From Planococcus sp. CP5-4_YE (GTDB lineage Bacteria; Bacillota; Bacilli; Bacillales_A; Planococcaceae), in assembly GCF_019042655.1 (NCBI RefSeq), contig NZ_JAHPZO010000014.1, forward strand, positions 1 to 64,000: a DNA stretch of 64,000 nucleotides, in the 5' to 3' direction. Below the pieces are notes generated by a model, which had not been told where the DNA came from, did not search any database, and saw nothing but the letters and a program-made list of their open reading frames with translations. The position numbers and the translations under genes are program-made. Shown in pieces: positions 44,537 through 52,433 of the stretch. How positions within the stretch are numbered: the first letter of the stretch is position 1; each line of letters opens with the position of its first letter.

Positions 44537-44847
44537 CAGAGTGTTGAAGAAGTCTATAAATTCATTACGAAATAGAATGGAGTCGTTCTTTCTACATTCA
44601 AAAATCAATGATCTTTCTAGGTATTTGGAGAAGCGTTCGCTCGTAAACCCTTCTGCTCAATAATGCTGCGCATTACTTTCGCAAAGATAATGTCTCCCAT
44701 AGGTCGACCTTATCTTTCCTGTGGATTAGCGAGACGACCGAGACCCCGCAAGGCGCATCGCAACTGAGGAGGCTTGGGCGCGAGCCCACGGAAAGCGAGC
44801 GATAAGCTTCGGAAAATACGGTTTCCTAAACTTATCCATCGCATGGT
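44537..44847. repeat. intergenic element between two identical hairpins, with a Bacillaceae-type repeat
   Basis: This 311-base stretch has no supported gene. Its right half (about 44707-44820) holds a GC-rich block including cgagaccccgcaagg, ctgaggaggcttggg and acggaaagcgagcg. I recall this as a widespread non-coding repeat between genes of Bacillaceae and Planococcaceae. The left half is AT-rich. The flanking copies of the terminator suggest the region arose by insertion or duplication. No transposase is present. Confidence 0.5.
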
Positions 44848-44878
44848 AAAGCACGGCGCAAAAATGCGCCGTGCTTTT
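44848..44878. terminator. terminator hairpin, copy B of an identical pair
   Basis: This is identical to 44506-44536. Here it ends the minus-strand 3-hydroxybutyrate dehydrogenase gene, whose stop codon it touches. Confidence 0.9.
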
Positions 44879-45653
44879 ATTGTGCTGTGTAACCGCCGTC
44901 CAAGACCACTGCCTGCCCGGTAATGCCGCGCGCTTTAGCGCTCGCGAGAAACATTGTGTAATCGGAGATTTCCTGTACCGACAGCAAGCGTTTTTGCGGA
45001 ACCAATGGATAGATAACTTCTTCTAGAACCTTTTCCAGTGAGACATTTCGCGTCTTCGCCAAATCGCCCAGCTGATTACGCACGAGCGGTGTGTCGACGT
45101 ATCCAGGACACATCGCATTGACCGTGATGCCATACTCTGCGCCTTCTAACGCTGCGACTTTCGTCAAGCCGATGACGCCGTGCTTCGCGCTGTTATACGC
45201 TGCTTTCCCGGCGAAACCAACAAGCCCGTTGATCGACGCCATGTTGATGATGCGCCCGAATCCTTGTTTCTTCATGATTGGGAAAGCATGCTTGGTCGCC
45301 ACGAACGGTGCGACCAGCATGACCTTGATCAGCAATTCGTATTTCTCGGTCGGAAATTCTTCAATCGGCGAGACGTACTGCATGCCTGCATTATTGATCA
45401 AGATGTCCAAAGAACCGAACGTTTCCACTGTTTGATCGATGGCTGCTTTAATTTCATCTTCACTGGTGACATCGCATTTAATTCCGATACAGTCAAAACC
45501 TTGCCCCTTCAACTCATCCGCAGCTTGTTGTACCGCTTCACCGTTGATATCGGTCAGCACGATCTTTGCACCTTCTTTGGCAAAATCCACACTGATTTCA
45601 TAGCCGATGCCGCTTGCGGCACCGGTGATCAACACAACTTTCTTATCTACCAT
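44877..45653 (-). CDS. bdhA: D-3-hydroxybutyrate dehydrogenase (SDR family)
   Basis: The 258-residue short-chain dehydrogenase has the cofactor motif TGAASGIG (10-17), NNAGMQ, catalytic Ser in MASINGLVG and the YNSAK motif (Tyr and Lys). The segments NNAGMQYVSPIEEFP and ALEGAEYGITVNAMCPGYVDTPLV are typical of bacterial 3-hydroxybutyrate dehydrogenases. It oxidises D-3-hydroxybutyrate to acetoacetate with NAD. It follows the GntP-type permease by 24 bases in one operon. Confidence 0.9.
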   Translation of the reverse strand: MVDKKVVLITGAASGIGYEISVDFAKEGAKIVLTDINGEAVQQAADELKGQGFDCIGIKCDVTSEDEIKAAIDQTVETFGSLDILINNAGMQYVSPIEEFPTEKYELLIKVMLVAPFVATKHAFPIMKKQGFGRIINMASINGLVGFAGKAAYNSAKHGVIGLTKVAALEGAEYGITVNAMCPGYVDTPLVRNQLGDLAKTRNVSLEKVLEEVIYPLVPQKRLLSVQEISDYTMFLASAKARGITGQAVVLDGGYTAQ

Positions 45654-45677
45654 AATGAAACCCCTCCGGATGAAAAA

Positions 45678-46997
45678 TTAAATTCCTAGTCCTAGGCTGA
45701 ACAACACAATCGCAATCGTCAATCCGATCAACGGCACGATTACCGTGACAGCACCCATCGCACCGTAAGCGGCTTTGTGGGTCTCTCCGCAAATTCCTTG
45801 AATCGTTGTCACGACATAACCGTTATGCGGCAACGAATCGAGTGCGCCGGAAGAAATCGCGATGGTACGGTGAAGCGCTTCGGTATTGACGCCCATATCG
45901 ATGTAATGGGGAGCAATCAACGGCAAGGCGATAACTTGCCCGCCAGAAGCAGATCCAGTCAAACCAGCGATGACACTGACCGCTACGGCACCGCCGATAA
46001 GCGGGCTTCCCGGAATGCTTGTCATGGCATCGACTGCCACTTGGAAAGCCGGTACTGCTTTCGCAACGCCGCCGAAGCCGACGACCGCTGCTGTATTGCC
46101 AATGGCGATCAATGCACCGATTGTTCCGTCTGTCAATGCTTTGCCAAGGTTCGTGAAATACTTCATATTCAAAAGATAGGTTGTGATAACGCCCCCAAGC
46201 AAAGCCAAAATCAAGGCCGACGTGCCGAGTGAATCGTGGAAAATGAATGACACAGCCAAAACGACCAGCAACGGGATCAGCCCTGTAACCGGATGCGGCA
46301 ATGCGCGATCGGCCATTTGCGGATCTGATTCACGTGCTTCAAAACGCTCGCCTTTTTTCACGGCTTTGTTGATCATTCGCTTCAACCACCAATAGCCGAA
46401 GAATGCCATAAAGATGGCGACGATGATACTGACTTCCCAACCTGCATAAGGACTCGTGTTCAAATAGTCAATCGGGATCCAGTTTTGAATCTCCGGTGAC
46501 CCTGCAGAAGTCATCGTGAAGGTGACAGACCCAAGCGCGAGTGCTGCCGGGATGAAGCGGCGAGGCAGGTCCGCTTGCTTGAACAAGCTGAGTGCCATCG
46601 GGTAAACCGAGAACGCAACGACGAACAAGCTAACGCCTCCGTATGTCAGAACCGCACAGGCAATGACAATCGCCAGTACTGCTTTTGACAAGCCGAATTT
46701 TCCGACCAGCCATTTGGAGACGCTATCTGCAGCCCCTGTATCTTCCATGACTTTACCAAAAATGGCACCGAGCAAGAACATCGGGAACCACGAGGTGATG
46801 AACCCGGAGAAGCCGCCCATATAATTCGACAATAAATTGGCTTCCCCTTCCCCCACTAGTTGCGGAAATAGCGGCAAGCCGCTGAGTACAGCGACGAACA
46901 ATGCCGACAATGGTCCAGCGATCAACAAGTTGACGCCTCTCATAGTCAACACGATCAATAGAATAAGTCCTCCAACCATTCCGATCATACTTAACAT
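45678..46997 (-). CDS. GntP-family permease, probable 3-hydroxybutyrate transporter
   Basis: The 439-residue membrane protein has about 12 helices and GntP/ion-transporter features such as MFLLGAIFGKVMEDTGAA, SAGSPEIQNWIP and GLTGSASGGQ. GGGGGA lies six bases before the ATG. Being paired with bdhA and near a divergent LysR regulator, it probably carries 3-hydroxybutyrate or another short hydroxy acid, like B. subtilis yxjC next to the ketone body genes. The upstream cre-like sequence suggests catabolite control. Confidence 0.88.
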   Translation of the reverse strand: MLSMIGMVGGLILLIVLTMRGVNLLIAGPLSALFVAVLSGLPLFPQLVGEGEANLLSNYMGGFSGFITSWFPMFLLGAIFGKVMEDTGAADSVSKWLVGKFGLSKAVLAIVIACAVLTYGGVSLFVVAFSVYPMALSLFKQADLPRRFIPAALALGSVTFTMTSAGSPEIQNWIPIDYLNTSPYAGWEVSIIVAIFMAFFGYWWLKRMINKAVKKGERFEARESDPQMADRALPHPVTGLIPLLVVLAVSFIFHDSLGTSALILALLGGVITTYLLNMKYFTNLGKALTDGTIGALIAIGNTAAVVGFGGVAKAVPAFQVAVDAMTSIPGSPLIGGAVAVSVIAGLTGSASGGQVIALPLIAPHYIDMGVNTEALHRTIAISSGALDSLPHNGYVVTTIQGICGETHKAAYGAMGAVTVIVPLIGLTIAIVLFSLGLGI

Positions 46998-47039
46998 GAT
47001 AAATCCCCCTTTTAAATGTGTTACGGTTTTTCGAACAAA

Positions 47040-47055
47040 TTGGAAACGCTTACTT
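47040..47055 (-). promoter_or_regulatory. cre-like site upstream of the GntP permease
   Basis: TTGGAAACGCTTACTT has the TGNAANCGNTNNC core of CcpA sites but lacks the final CA. It lies about 45 bases before the start codon of the permease gene, suited to repression. Matching is good but not complete. Confidence 0.55.
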
Positions 47056-47196
47056 TCCTATTCGAAAAATTTGAATGAATTATCTAATATTTAGTCCTAA
47101 AACCTTTTAATACTATACAACGAAGAAAATGATAGGTAAAATGAATAATTATAATAGCTTCCATAGATATTAGTTATAGATAAGAGGGGCGTTCAC

Positions 47197-48078
47197 ATGG
47201 ATATCCGACAGCTCAGCTACTTTATAGAAGTGGCCAAGCACCAGAGCTTCACAAAAGCCGCACAAGCTTTACATGTTACACAGCCGACACTCAGCAAGAT
47301 GGTCAAAAACCTGGAACTGGAAATGGATGTGTCTTTATTCGACCGATCTTCCAGGAAAGTGCGTTTGACCGATGCTGGAGAAGTCGTCTTCGTACAGGCG
47401 CAGAAAATCGTCAATAGCCTTGACGACCTGTCTTCTTCGCTTTATGACGTCATGAACTTAAATAAAGGCAAGATTAAAATCGGCTTGCCGCCAGTCATCA
47501 GCACCCTGTTTTTCCCGACCATCATCGCAGAATTCCAATCCCGCTATCCTGATGTAACTGTTATGCTTGTCGAAGATGGTGCTAAAAAAGTCGAAGAAAA
47601 AGTCACAGATGGAGAGGTGGATCTTGGATTTGTCATGCTTCCTGTCGATGCGGAGCGATTTGATGTCGTTCCGTTTGTCGACCAAGAGATCAAACTGCTC
47701 GTCCACGAAGACCACCCCCTCGCGAACCAGGAAACACGTGATTTGATTGATTTTAAAAACGACCCGTTTTTGCTGCTCAGCAAAGAGTTCACACTGAATG
47801 GGCGGACGGTCGAATTTTGCCGGAGCGAAGGATTCGAGCCAATAATCGCCTACGAAAGCTCGCAATGGGATTTTATCGTCGGCATGGTCGAGAAGAACCT
47901 CGGTGTCACCTTGATGCCGAAACTCATCTGCGACCGCGTCCAGGGCGGCCCGTTCAAAACCGTCTCGCTGACCCAGACATTCCCATGGCGGCTCGGCATC
48001 ATCATGGCCAAAAACCGCTATGTGCCGTATGTCTCGCGTGAATTTATCACACTCGTCAACCAACTGCCGAAAGTTTGA
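47197..48078 (+). CDS. LysR-family transcriptional regulator
   Basis: The 293-residue regulator has an N-terminal winged helix-turn-helix (LSYFIEVAKHQSFTKAAQAL, residues 5-24; VTQPTLSKMVKNLE) and a LysR substrate-binding domain. AGAGGGGC lies just before the ATG. It is divergent from the GntP-bdhA operon with a 199-base gap that contains AT-rich dyads, so it is likely its regulator. It resembles the CidR/YwbI group; the effector is unknown. Confidence 0.9.
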   Translation: MDIRQLSYFIEVAKHQSFTKAAQALHVTQPTLSKMVKNLELEMDVSLFDRSSRKVRLTDAGEVVFVQAQKIVNSLDDLSSSLYDVMNLNKGKIKIGLPPVISTLFFPTIIAEFQSRYPDVTVMLVEDGAKKVEEKVTDGEVDLGFVMLPVDAERFDVVPFVDQEIKLLVHEDHPLANQETRDLIDFKNDPFLLLSKEFTLNGRTVEFCRSEGFEPIIAYESSQWDFIVGMVEKNLGVTLMPKLICDRVQGGPFKTVSLTQTFPWRLGIIMAKNRYVPYVSREFITLVNQLPKV

Positions 48079-48083
48079 TTCAC

Positions 48084-48117
48084 TAAAAAAAGAAGCTGCC
48101 ATTTGGCAGCTTTTTTT
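48084..48117. terminator. bidirectional terminator between lysR and the ion channel gene
   Basis: Arms AAGCTGCC/GGCAGCTT around ATTT have T-runs on both strands. Confidence 0.9.
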
Positions 48118-48125
48118 ACTTGCTG

Positions 48126-48929
48126 TTATTTCCGATCGACAAGTGTTTGGATCATGCTTTTCAGTTCACCGACTTCTTTTCTCAAATCTTCAATTTCCGA
48201 TGTGTCTTCTTTGATGCCTTCAAGTTCAGCCGTTTCCTTGTCGATTTCATCTGAGATCTTCTGTGCATTATTGACGATCTCCCCGACAATCAAGTTGATC
48301 ATCAGGAAAGTCGAAACAACGATGAAAGAAATGAAATACAACCAAGACCATGGTTCTGCTGCAAAGACTGGTCGGAAAATTCCGCTCGCCCAGGATTCCA
48401 AGGTGAAAATCTGGAATAGCGAGATAAGCGAAAGTCCCAAGTCACCAAAATATTCCGGTTCAATACCTGCATAGAAAAACGTACCAATAACCGCATAGAC
48501 ATAGAAAATGATCGACATGAGCAAGATAACGCTAGTGATGGTCGGGATGGCCATGAACAAAGCTGTCACGACGCGGCGCAGCGACGGAATGGTCGACACG
48601 GTTCGCAACACTCGCAACACTCGGAAAATCCGCAACACGCTGATAAACGGCGAGTTATAAAGGATAAGGCTTCCGACAACGATAATAAAATCGAAATTAT
48701 TCCACGCATTGCCAAAGAATTTCGCCTTGTAAACGAAGAGCTTGGCGAGTATTTCTAGAGCGAAAAATGCCAAGATAATGATATCCAGCACCAATAGCAA
48801 TGAACCATAGTTTTCCGCAAACGATGGATAGGTCTCCAAGCCGACCAGCAACGCATTGATTAAAATTAAAACAGTGATAAACGTATTGAACCGTGCACTT
48901 TCGACGATTCGCTTCAATGATTCCTTCAT
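48126..48929 (-). CDS. voltage-gated sodium channel of the bacterial NaV (NaChBac) type
   Basis: The 267-residue protein is one six-helix channel subunit. S1-S3 are at about 15-95, S4 carries arginines at 100, 103, 106, 109 and 118-119, S5 is about 122-150, and the pore has the selectivity filter TLESWAS at 176-182, the same seven residues as in NaChBac. S6 is about 193-217, followed by a charged C-terminal coiled coil (about 228-265). Four subunits would form a Na+-selective pore in the cytoplasmic membrane. In alkaliphilic Bacillus such channels serve pH homeostasis, motility and chemotaxis. It is monocistronic. Confidence 0.93.
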   Translation of the reverse strand: MKESLKRIVESARFNTFITVLILINALLVGLETYPSFAENYGSLLLVLDIIILAFFALEILAKLFVYKAKFFGNAWNNFDFIIVVGSLILYNSPFISVLRIFRVLRVLRTVSTIPSLRRVVTALFMAIPTITSVILLMSIIFYVYAVIGTFFYAGIEPEYFGDLGLSLISLFQIFTLESWASGIFRPVFAAEPWSWLYFISFIVVSTFLMINLIVGEIVNNAQKISDEIDKETAELEGIKEDTSEIEDLRKEVGELKSMIQTLVDRK

Positions 48930-49125
48930 AGGGCGATTGACGACTCCTTATATATTCTGATGTATCTGATACGCTCTTTAGGTAAAAAAGTTCCACCCAA
49001 TTATATCATGCAGCTATAAGGAAGTTACTGCTCAAACGAACTGTCTCTAAAGTAATGTTGCAAAAATGTGACGGGCTTTAACCTGTCTGGCCTTTCGCAC
49101 TAAAAAGCAACCAAATTCAGGGCGC

Positions 49126-49154
49126 AAAAAAAAGCGCCTCCAAAGAGACGCTTT
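49126..49154 (-). terminator. terminator after the sortase gene
   Basis: Arms AAAGCGTCTC/GAGGCGCTTT (one G-T pair) around TTTG are followed by a run of T on the minus strand. Confidence 0.9.
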
Positions 49155-49155
49155 C

Positions 49156-49845
49156 CTATTCTTGCACGAGCGAGGCGTAGACGATCAAGCGCTCTTCCCG
49201 CGTGCCTCGGTCATAATCATAGGTTCCGGAGCAGGTAATCAACACCAGCTCAGGAGATGAATGATAACCGAAGACCGTATCGACATCCGCCAAATCGAGC
49301 GGCACTGACTCCATTTTATGGACTTTGAACCGCAATTCCCGATCTTCGCCCGAAAGAAGGATTTCATCTCCTGGCTCAAGCTCCGTCAAGTCCCAAAATA
49401 CCGCCGGACCGTCCAAGTCATCGACATGGCCTGCTATGACCGCCCGTCCTCTTTGCCCCGGACGGTAGCCCGGTGAAAACCAACTCAACTCATCTCCGTT
49501 ATCCGGCACCGCCATTTCCCCCGTATCAGTGACACCGAGATGCGTGACATCTGCTTCCACTTCAATAGATGGAATCGAAAGCTTTTCTGGTGTGATGCCT
49601 GGCTGGTTCAATTCATTGATCGGATTGGCCGCCTGCTTCGATTGCGCCGCAGGTTTCTCTGTCTCTACGGCTTTCGCCTTCTCTAGCTCTTTTGGTTGTT
49701 CTGTCCGAGCCGGTTCTGCCTTGACGGCAAAACCGACTTCCGCACTGCGGACGCTCACTTCATCTTGCGGCGCAGCGGTACAGCCTGCAAGAAATACTGC
49801 TGTGAGGAGCAATGCCAATTTATTGAAATCGTTTTCTCCACACAA
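49156..49845 (-). CDS. class F-like sortase
   Basis: This protein of up to 229 residues has a lipoprotein-like or anchor segment (LALLLTAVFLAGC, Cys22), a Glu/Lys-rich linker and a sortase domain from about residue 85. His140 (AGHVDD), Cys205 (LITCSG) and arginines 216/219 (GTREERL) form the active site. Domain form and motif fit class F sortases. The start is uncertain: TTG at 49845 overlaps the upstream gene by 26 bases, while TTG at 49818 is directly after its stop; neither has a clear ribosome site, so coupling is likely. It lies directly downstream of a DUF4397 protein with a C-terminal sorting signal, its probable substrate. Confidence 0.85.
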   Translation of the reverse strand: MCGENDFNKLALLLTAVFLAGCTAAPQDEVSVRSAEVGFAVKAEPARTEQPKELEKAKAVETEKPAAQSKQAANPINELNQPGITPEKLSIPSIEVEADVTHLGVTDTGEMAVPDNGDELSWFSPGYRPGQRGRAVIAGHVDDLDGPAVFWDLTELEPGDEILLSGEDRELRFKVHKMESVPLDLADVDTVFGYHSSPELVLITCSGTYDYDRGTREERLIVYASLVQE

Positions 49846-50620
49846 GTCCGCTAGCTGCTACTAAGAACAACGCACCGCCGATCAACAACCACATGGACTG
49901 GGATTGTTCCGGTGTACCAAGTCCAGTTGTCGGCATTTCATCCGGCGAACCAGCTGCTTCGTAATCGACAAGAGCGATTACTTCAAGGGAATCGACTGTA
50001 TTGACTGCAAAGACAGAGTAGACAGTATTTGCAGCAAGTTCAGTTCCTTCCAGCGGCAATACTTGCGTGCCATCCGGCAAACGGATTTCCAAGTCATATG
50101 TCCCAGGGTCTACTTCGGCATAATCCGTGATGGATGGGAATTCTGCTCCGCTGAACAATGCATCTCCACCGATGATCCCTACATCAACTGCTGGAGCATC
50201 CGGAGACAAATGGCCGACGCGGATTTTCGCTTGGCCTTCAGTTACTTCCATGGAATCTTCAGCTACTACAAATTCGATGGACTCCAAGAGGTTTGCGGCA
50301 GCTACTGTATAAGCTTTTCCAGCTTCCACTTCCAGGTCAGCTTGCAAGACGCCTTCCCCTGCTGCATATTCAGTGCCTGCAGCGAATACTTCTACATCAT
50401 GGGTGCCAGCCGGGACTTCCAAATATCCGGAATCCGTTTTAAAAGGCACTTCTTCGAGCGTTAAATCACCGTTGACGTATACATCCACTGCAGGGGCATC
50501 AGGTGAAGCGTGCAACACCCGCACTTTTGCCATATCGCCATGGTTGTCAGCCATGACTAAAGATGCGAGAAGTGAAAACAGCACCAGCATTGCGACAAGA
50601 GAGACAGATAACTTCTTCAT
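49820..50620 (-). CDS. cell-wall-anchored DUF4397 domain protein (sortase substrate)
   Basis: The 266-residue secreted protein has a signal peptide (MKKLSVSLVAMLVLFSLLASLVMA) and two DUF4397 repeats, each with the segment HASPDAPAVDVYVNG or HLSPDAPAVDVGIIG. Its C-terminus has a cell-wall sorting signal: MPTTG at 229-233, a hydrophobic stretch WLLIGGALFLVAASGLVW and RKRF. MPTTG departs from LPXTG in its first residue. The ATG at 50620 follows AGAGGTTGG; the upstream in-frame codons include the promoter. The next gene is a sortase, giving a dedicated pair. The function of DUF4397 at the surface is unknown. Confidence 0.88.
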   Translation of the reverse strand: MKKLSVSLVAMLVLFSLLASLVMADNHGDMAKVRVLHASPDAPAVDVYVNGDLTLEEVPFKTDSGYLEVPAGTHDVEVFAAGTEYAAGEGVLQADLEVEAGKAYTVAAANLLESIEFVVAEDSMEVTEGQAKIRVGHLSPDAPAVDVGIIGGDALFSGAEFPSITDYAEVDPGTYDLEIRLPDGTQVLPLEGTELAANTVYSVFAVNTVDSLEVIALVDYEAAGSPDEMPTTGLGTPEQSQSMWLLIGGALFLVAASGLVWRKRFQ

Positions 50621-50669
50621 GTGTCCAACCTCTTTCCATATAGTATTTGTATAACTTTTGTACACCTCA

Positions 50670-50698
50670 TTTATACACCTTAAACGACTTAATTTCAA
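50670..50698 (-). promoter_or_regulatory. promoter of the DUF4397-sortase operon
   Basis: The -35 TTGAAA (50698-50693), 17-base spacer and -10 TATAAA (50675-50670) form a good sigma-A promoter on the minus strand. Confidence 0.7.
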
Positions 50699-50769
50699 TA
50701 GATATCACACTATTCTGATAAATTTGAGTTATTTGGCATAGAAATTGATACAAACTTACATTAAATAGA

Positions 50770-50805
50770 AAAAGTTGCCAGGAATGCTTCTTCCTGGCAA
50801 CTTTT
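50770..50805 (-). terminator. terminator after the RNase H-like gene
   Basis: Perfect 15-base arms (AAAAGTTGCCAGGAA and complement) are followed by a short T tract. Confidence 0.9.
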
Positions 50806-50809
50806 CTCC

Positions 50810-51484
50810 TTAATCGCTTTTATTATCTGCGTTTAGCTCGATTAAGCTTTCGATCATCGTCTCGCCTAGCGCTTGCGTGGCCAAGCGATCCGCTTCTGCG
50901 TTTTCTTTTCTTGGCACGAATTCATATTCGGGACGGATACCTATTTTCTCCAATCGCTGGTCAATGCGGTCAGCCCACTTTGCCAAGCTATGTTCTGGCA
51001 CTGCCCATTCGCCGCTCATCTGATTGACTACCGTCCTCGAATCACCGATAAAACGGACCGGGAGATGATGGACACCGAGCAATTCGACTTCCTGGACCGC
51101 CATCGACAATGCCGCATATTCTGCCTCGTTATTGGAGTCGATCTCCTCGATGACCACGTTTTTTCTCAAACGGTAATCCTTGCTATTTTGCTTGAAGTAA
51201 ACCGCGCAGCCAAGCCCCGCCCGTTTCGAATGGCGGTCAAAGCCGCCATCGTAATAAACGATGACATCATGCGGCTCTGTTTCCACTTCCTTGATGTAGT
51301 TTTTCAATTCCTTAACGTTCCAATTGCTGCTATGCCGGTCGGTAAATTGAAGGTGCTTTGTGCGCCCTGTGCGTTCCAGGTCCTGCGCTACCATCAGCGC
51401 GTCGCCCGCTTCAAGCTCCTCAGAGAGAAATTGCACGACTTTGTTTTTCGGTGATTTATACGTCCAATCGATTCGCACTTTCAT
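50810..51484 (-). CDS. RNase HI-fold protein with N-terminal extension (reverse transcriptase-like, YpeP-like)
   Basis: The 224-residue protein has an approximately 75-residue N-terminal region and then an RNase H type I fold. All four carboxylates are kept: Asp in VYYDGGFD, Glu in NNEAEYAAL, Asp in IGDSRTVV and Asp in ENAEADRLA. It is therefore probably an active RNA:DNA hybrid nuclease, although members of this group are usually annotated only as reverse-transcriptase-like. The ATG at 51484 has GGCGGTG upstream. It lies downstream of ktrC in the same direction with a short gap. Confidence 0.85.
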   Translation of the reverse strand: MKVRIDWTYKSPKNKVVQFLSEELEAGDALMVAQDLERTGRTKHLQFTDRHSSNWNVKELKNYIKEVETEPHDVIVYYDGGFDRHSKRAGLGCAVYFKQNSKDYRLRKNVVIEEIDSNNEAEYAALSMAVQEVELLGVHHLPVRFIGDSRTVVNQMSGEWAVPEHSLAKWADRIDQRLEKIGIRPEYEFVPRKENAEADRLATQALGETMIESLIELNADNKSD

Positions 51485-51525
51485 CCAGGCACCGCCTTTA
51501 TCCATCAATTAGGCTGTCGTTTTTA

Positions 51526-52182
51526 TTACAGCCCTTTGTCTTCAAAGCGTTTGAGGTCGTCTTTATGCCCCATCGCAATCAAAATATCCCCCGCTTCAAC
51601 TCGGTCTTCGAGCAGCGGCGCAATATTGACATCTTCGCCATGCTTAATCGCCAAAATCATGCAGCCATAATCTTTACGGATATTCAGTTCACCAAGGGTT
51701 TTGCCGATGACTTTTTTTGAGGCTGCCAACTCGATGATGCTATAGTTTTCCGATAGATTGATGTAATCGACTACTTTTTCGGAATCGATATGATGGGCTG
51801 TCCGGACGCCCATTTCATATTCCGGCTGGATAACACGGTCTGCACCGATGCGTTCCAGAATTTTTTGGTGCTGTTGGTCCCGTGCTTTGACCCAGACTTT
51901 TGGAACCCCGAGTTCTTTTAGCATAAGCGTGCACAAAACGCTTGCCTGCAAGTCATCGCCAATTGCGACAATGGCAAATTCAAAATTGCGGACACCAAGC
52001 GACTTCAAACTGCCTTCATCCGTCGCATCTGCTGTTGCCGTATGGCTCGCATAATCGGACATCGTGCTGACCGTTTCCGGATTGGAATCGATCGCCATGA
52101 TATCGTGTCCCATCCCGTAAAGTTCTTTGCAGACACTGCTTCCGAAGCGCCCAAGCCCGATTACCACTATTTGTTTTTTCAC
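51526..52182 (-). CDS. ktrC: potassium uptake regulatory subunit KtrA/KtrC (RCK/TrkA-N)
   Basis: The 218-residue cytosolic protein has an N-terminal NAD(H)/nucleotide-binding RCK domain (VIGLGRFGSSV, GxGxxG at 9-14; AIDSNPE) and a C-terminal TrkA-C domain (about 135-218). It forms an octameric ring that gates a KtrB/KtrD membrane subunit in response to ATP/ADP and c-di-AMP. The GTG at 52182 has AGGGA seven bases upstream. No ktrB or ktrD is adjacent, which fits an unlinked KtrC rather than KtrA. No ydaO-type c-di-AMP riboswitch is seen upstream. Confidence 0.9.
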   Translation of the reverse strand: MKKQIVVIGLGRFGSSVCKELYGMGHDIMAIDSNPETVSTMSDYASHTATADATDEGSLKSLGVRNFEFAIVAIGDDLQASVLCTLMLKELGVPKVWVKARDQQHQKILERIGADRVIQPEYEMGVRTAHHIDSEKVVDYINLSENYSIIELAASKKVIGKTLGELNIRKDYGCMILAIKHGEDVNIAPLLEDRVEAGDILIAMGHKDDLKRFEDKGL

Positions 52183-52433
52183 ATCTGTCCCTACTTTCCA
52201 TTGCATGATTCGAACGATTTCCCGTTACCAAAATAGTACGCTACTTTTTAGCATTTTGTCGAAGATTTCACTTCCGTTTTGCATATTTAGCCTAGCAAGG
52301 ACCAACAAAATTTCTTCTATATTATATAGAGCCATTATCTACCTCATAAACAAGCGAATGGCACAGCCTTTCGCTTTGTACTACAATGGAAAGTAATATC
52401 CTTTATATCCGATAAAGAAAGGTTGTTTAATTG
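52183..52433. other. intergenic region between ktrC and cysK
   Basis: This region holds the divergent promoters of both genes by position. I see no riboswitch, small gene or clear operator. Confidence 0.4.

Noticed and set aside
47458..48102. 214-codon minus-strand frame opposite the LysR gene
   Set aside because: The plus-strand LysR gene has a clear ribosome site and domains; the antisense frame has neither.
51526..52400. c-di-AMP (ydaO) riboswitch in front of ktrC
   Set aside because: Looked for because B. subtilis ktrAB has one; none of the conserved ydaO blocks could be found between 52183 and 52433.
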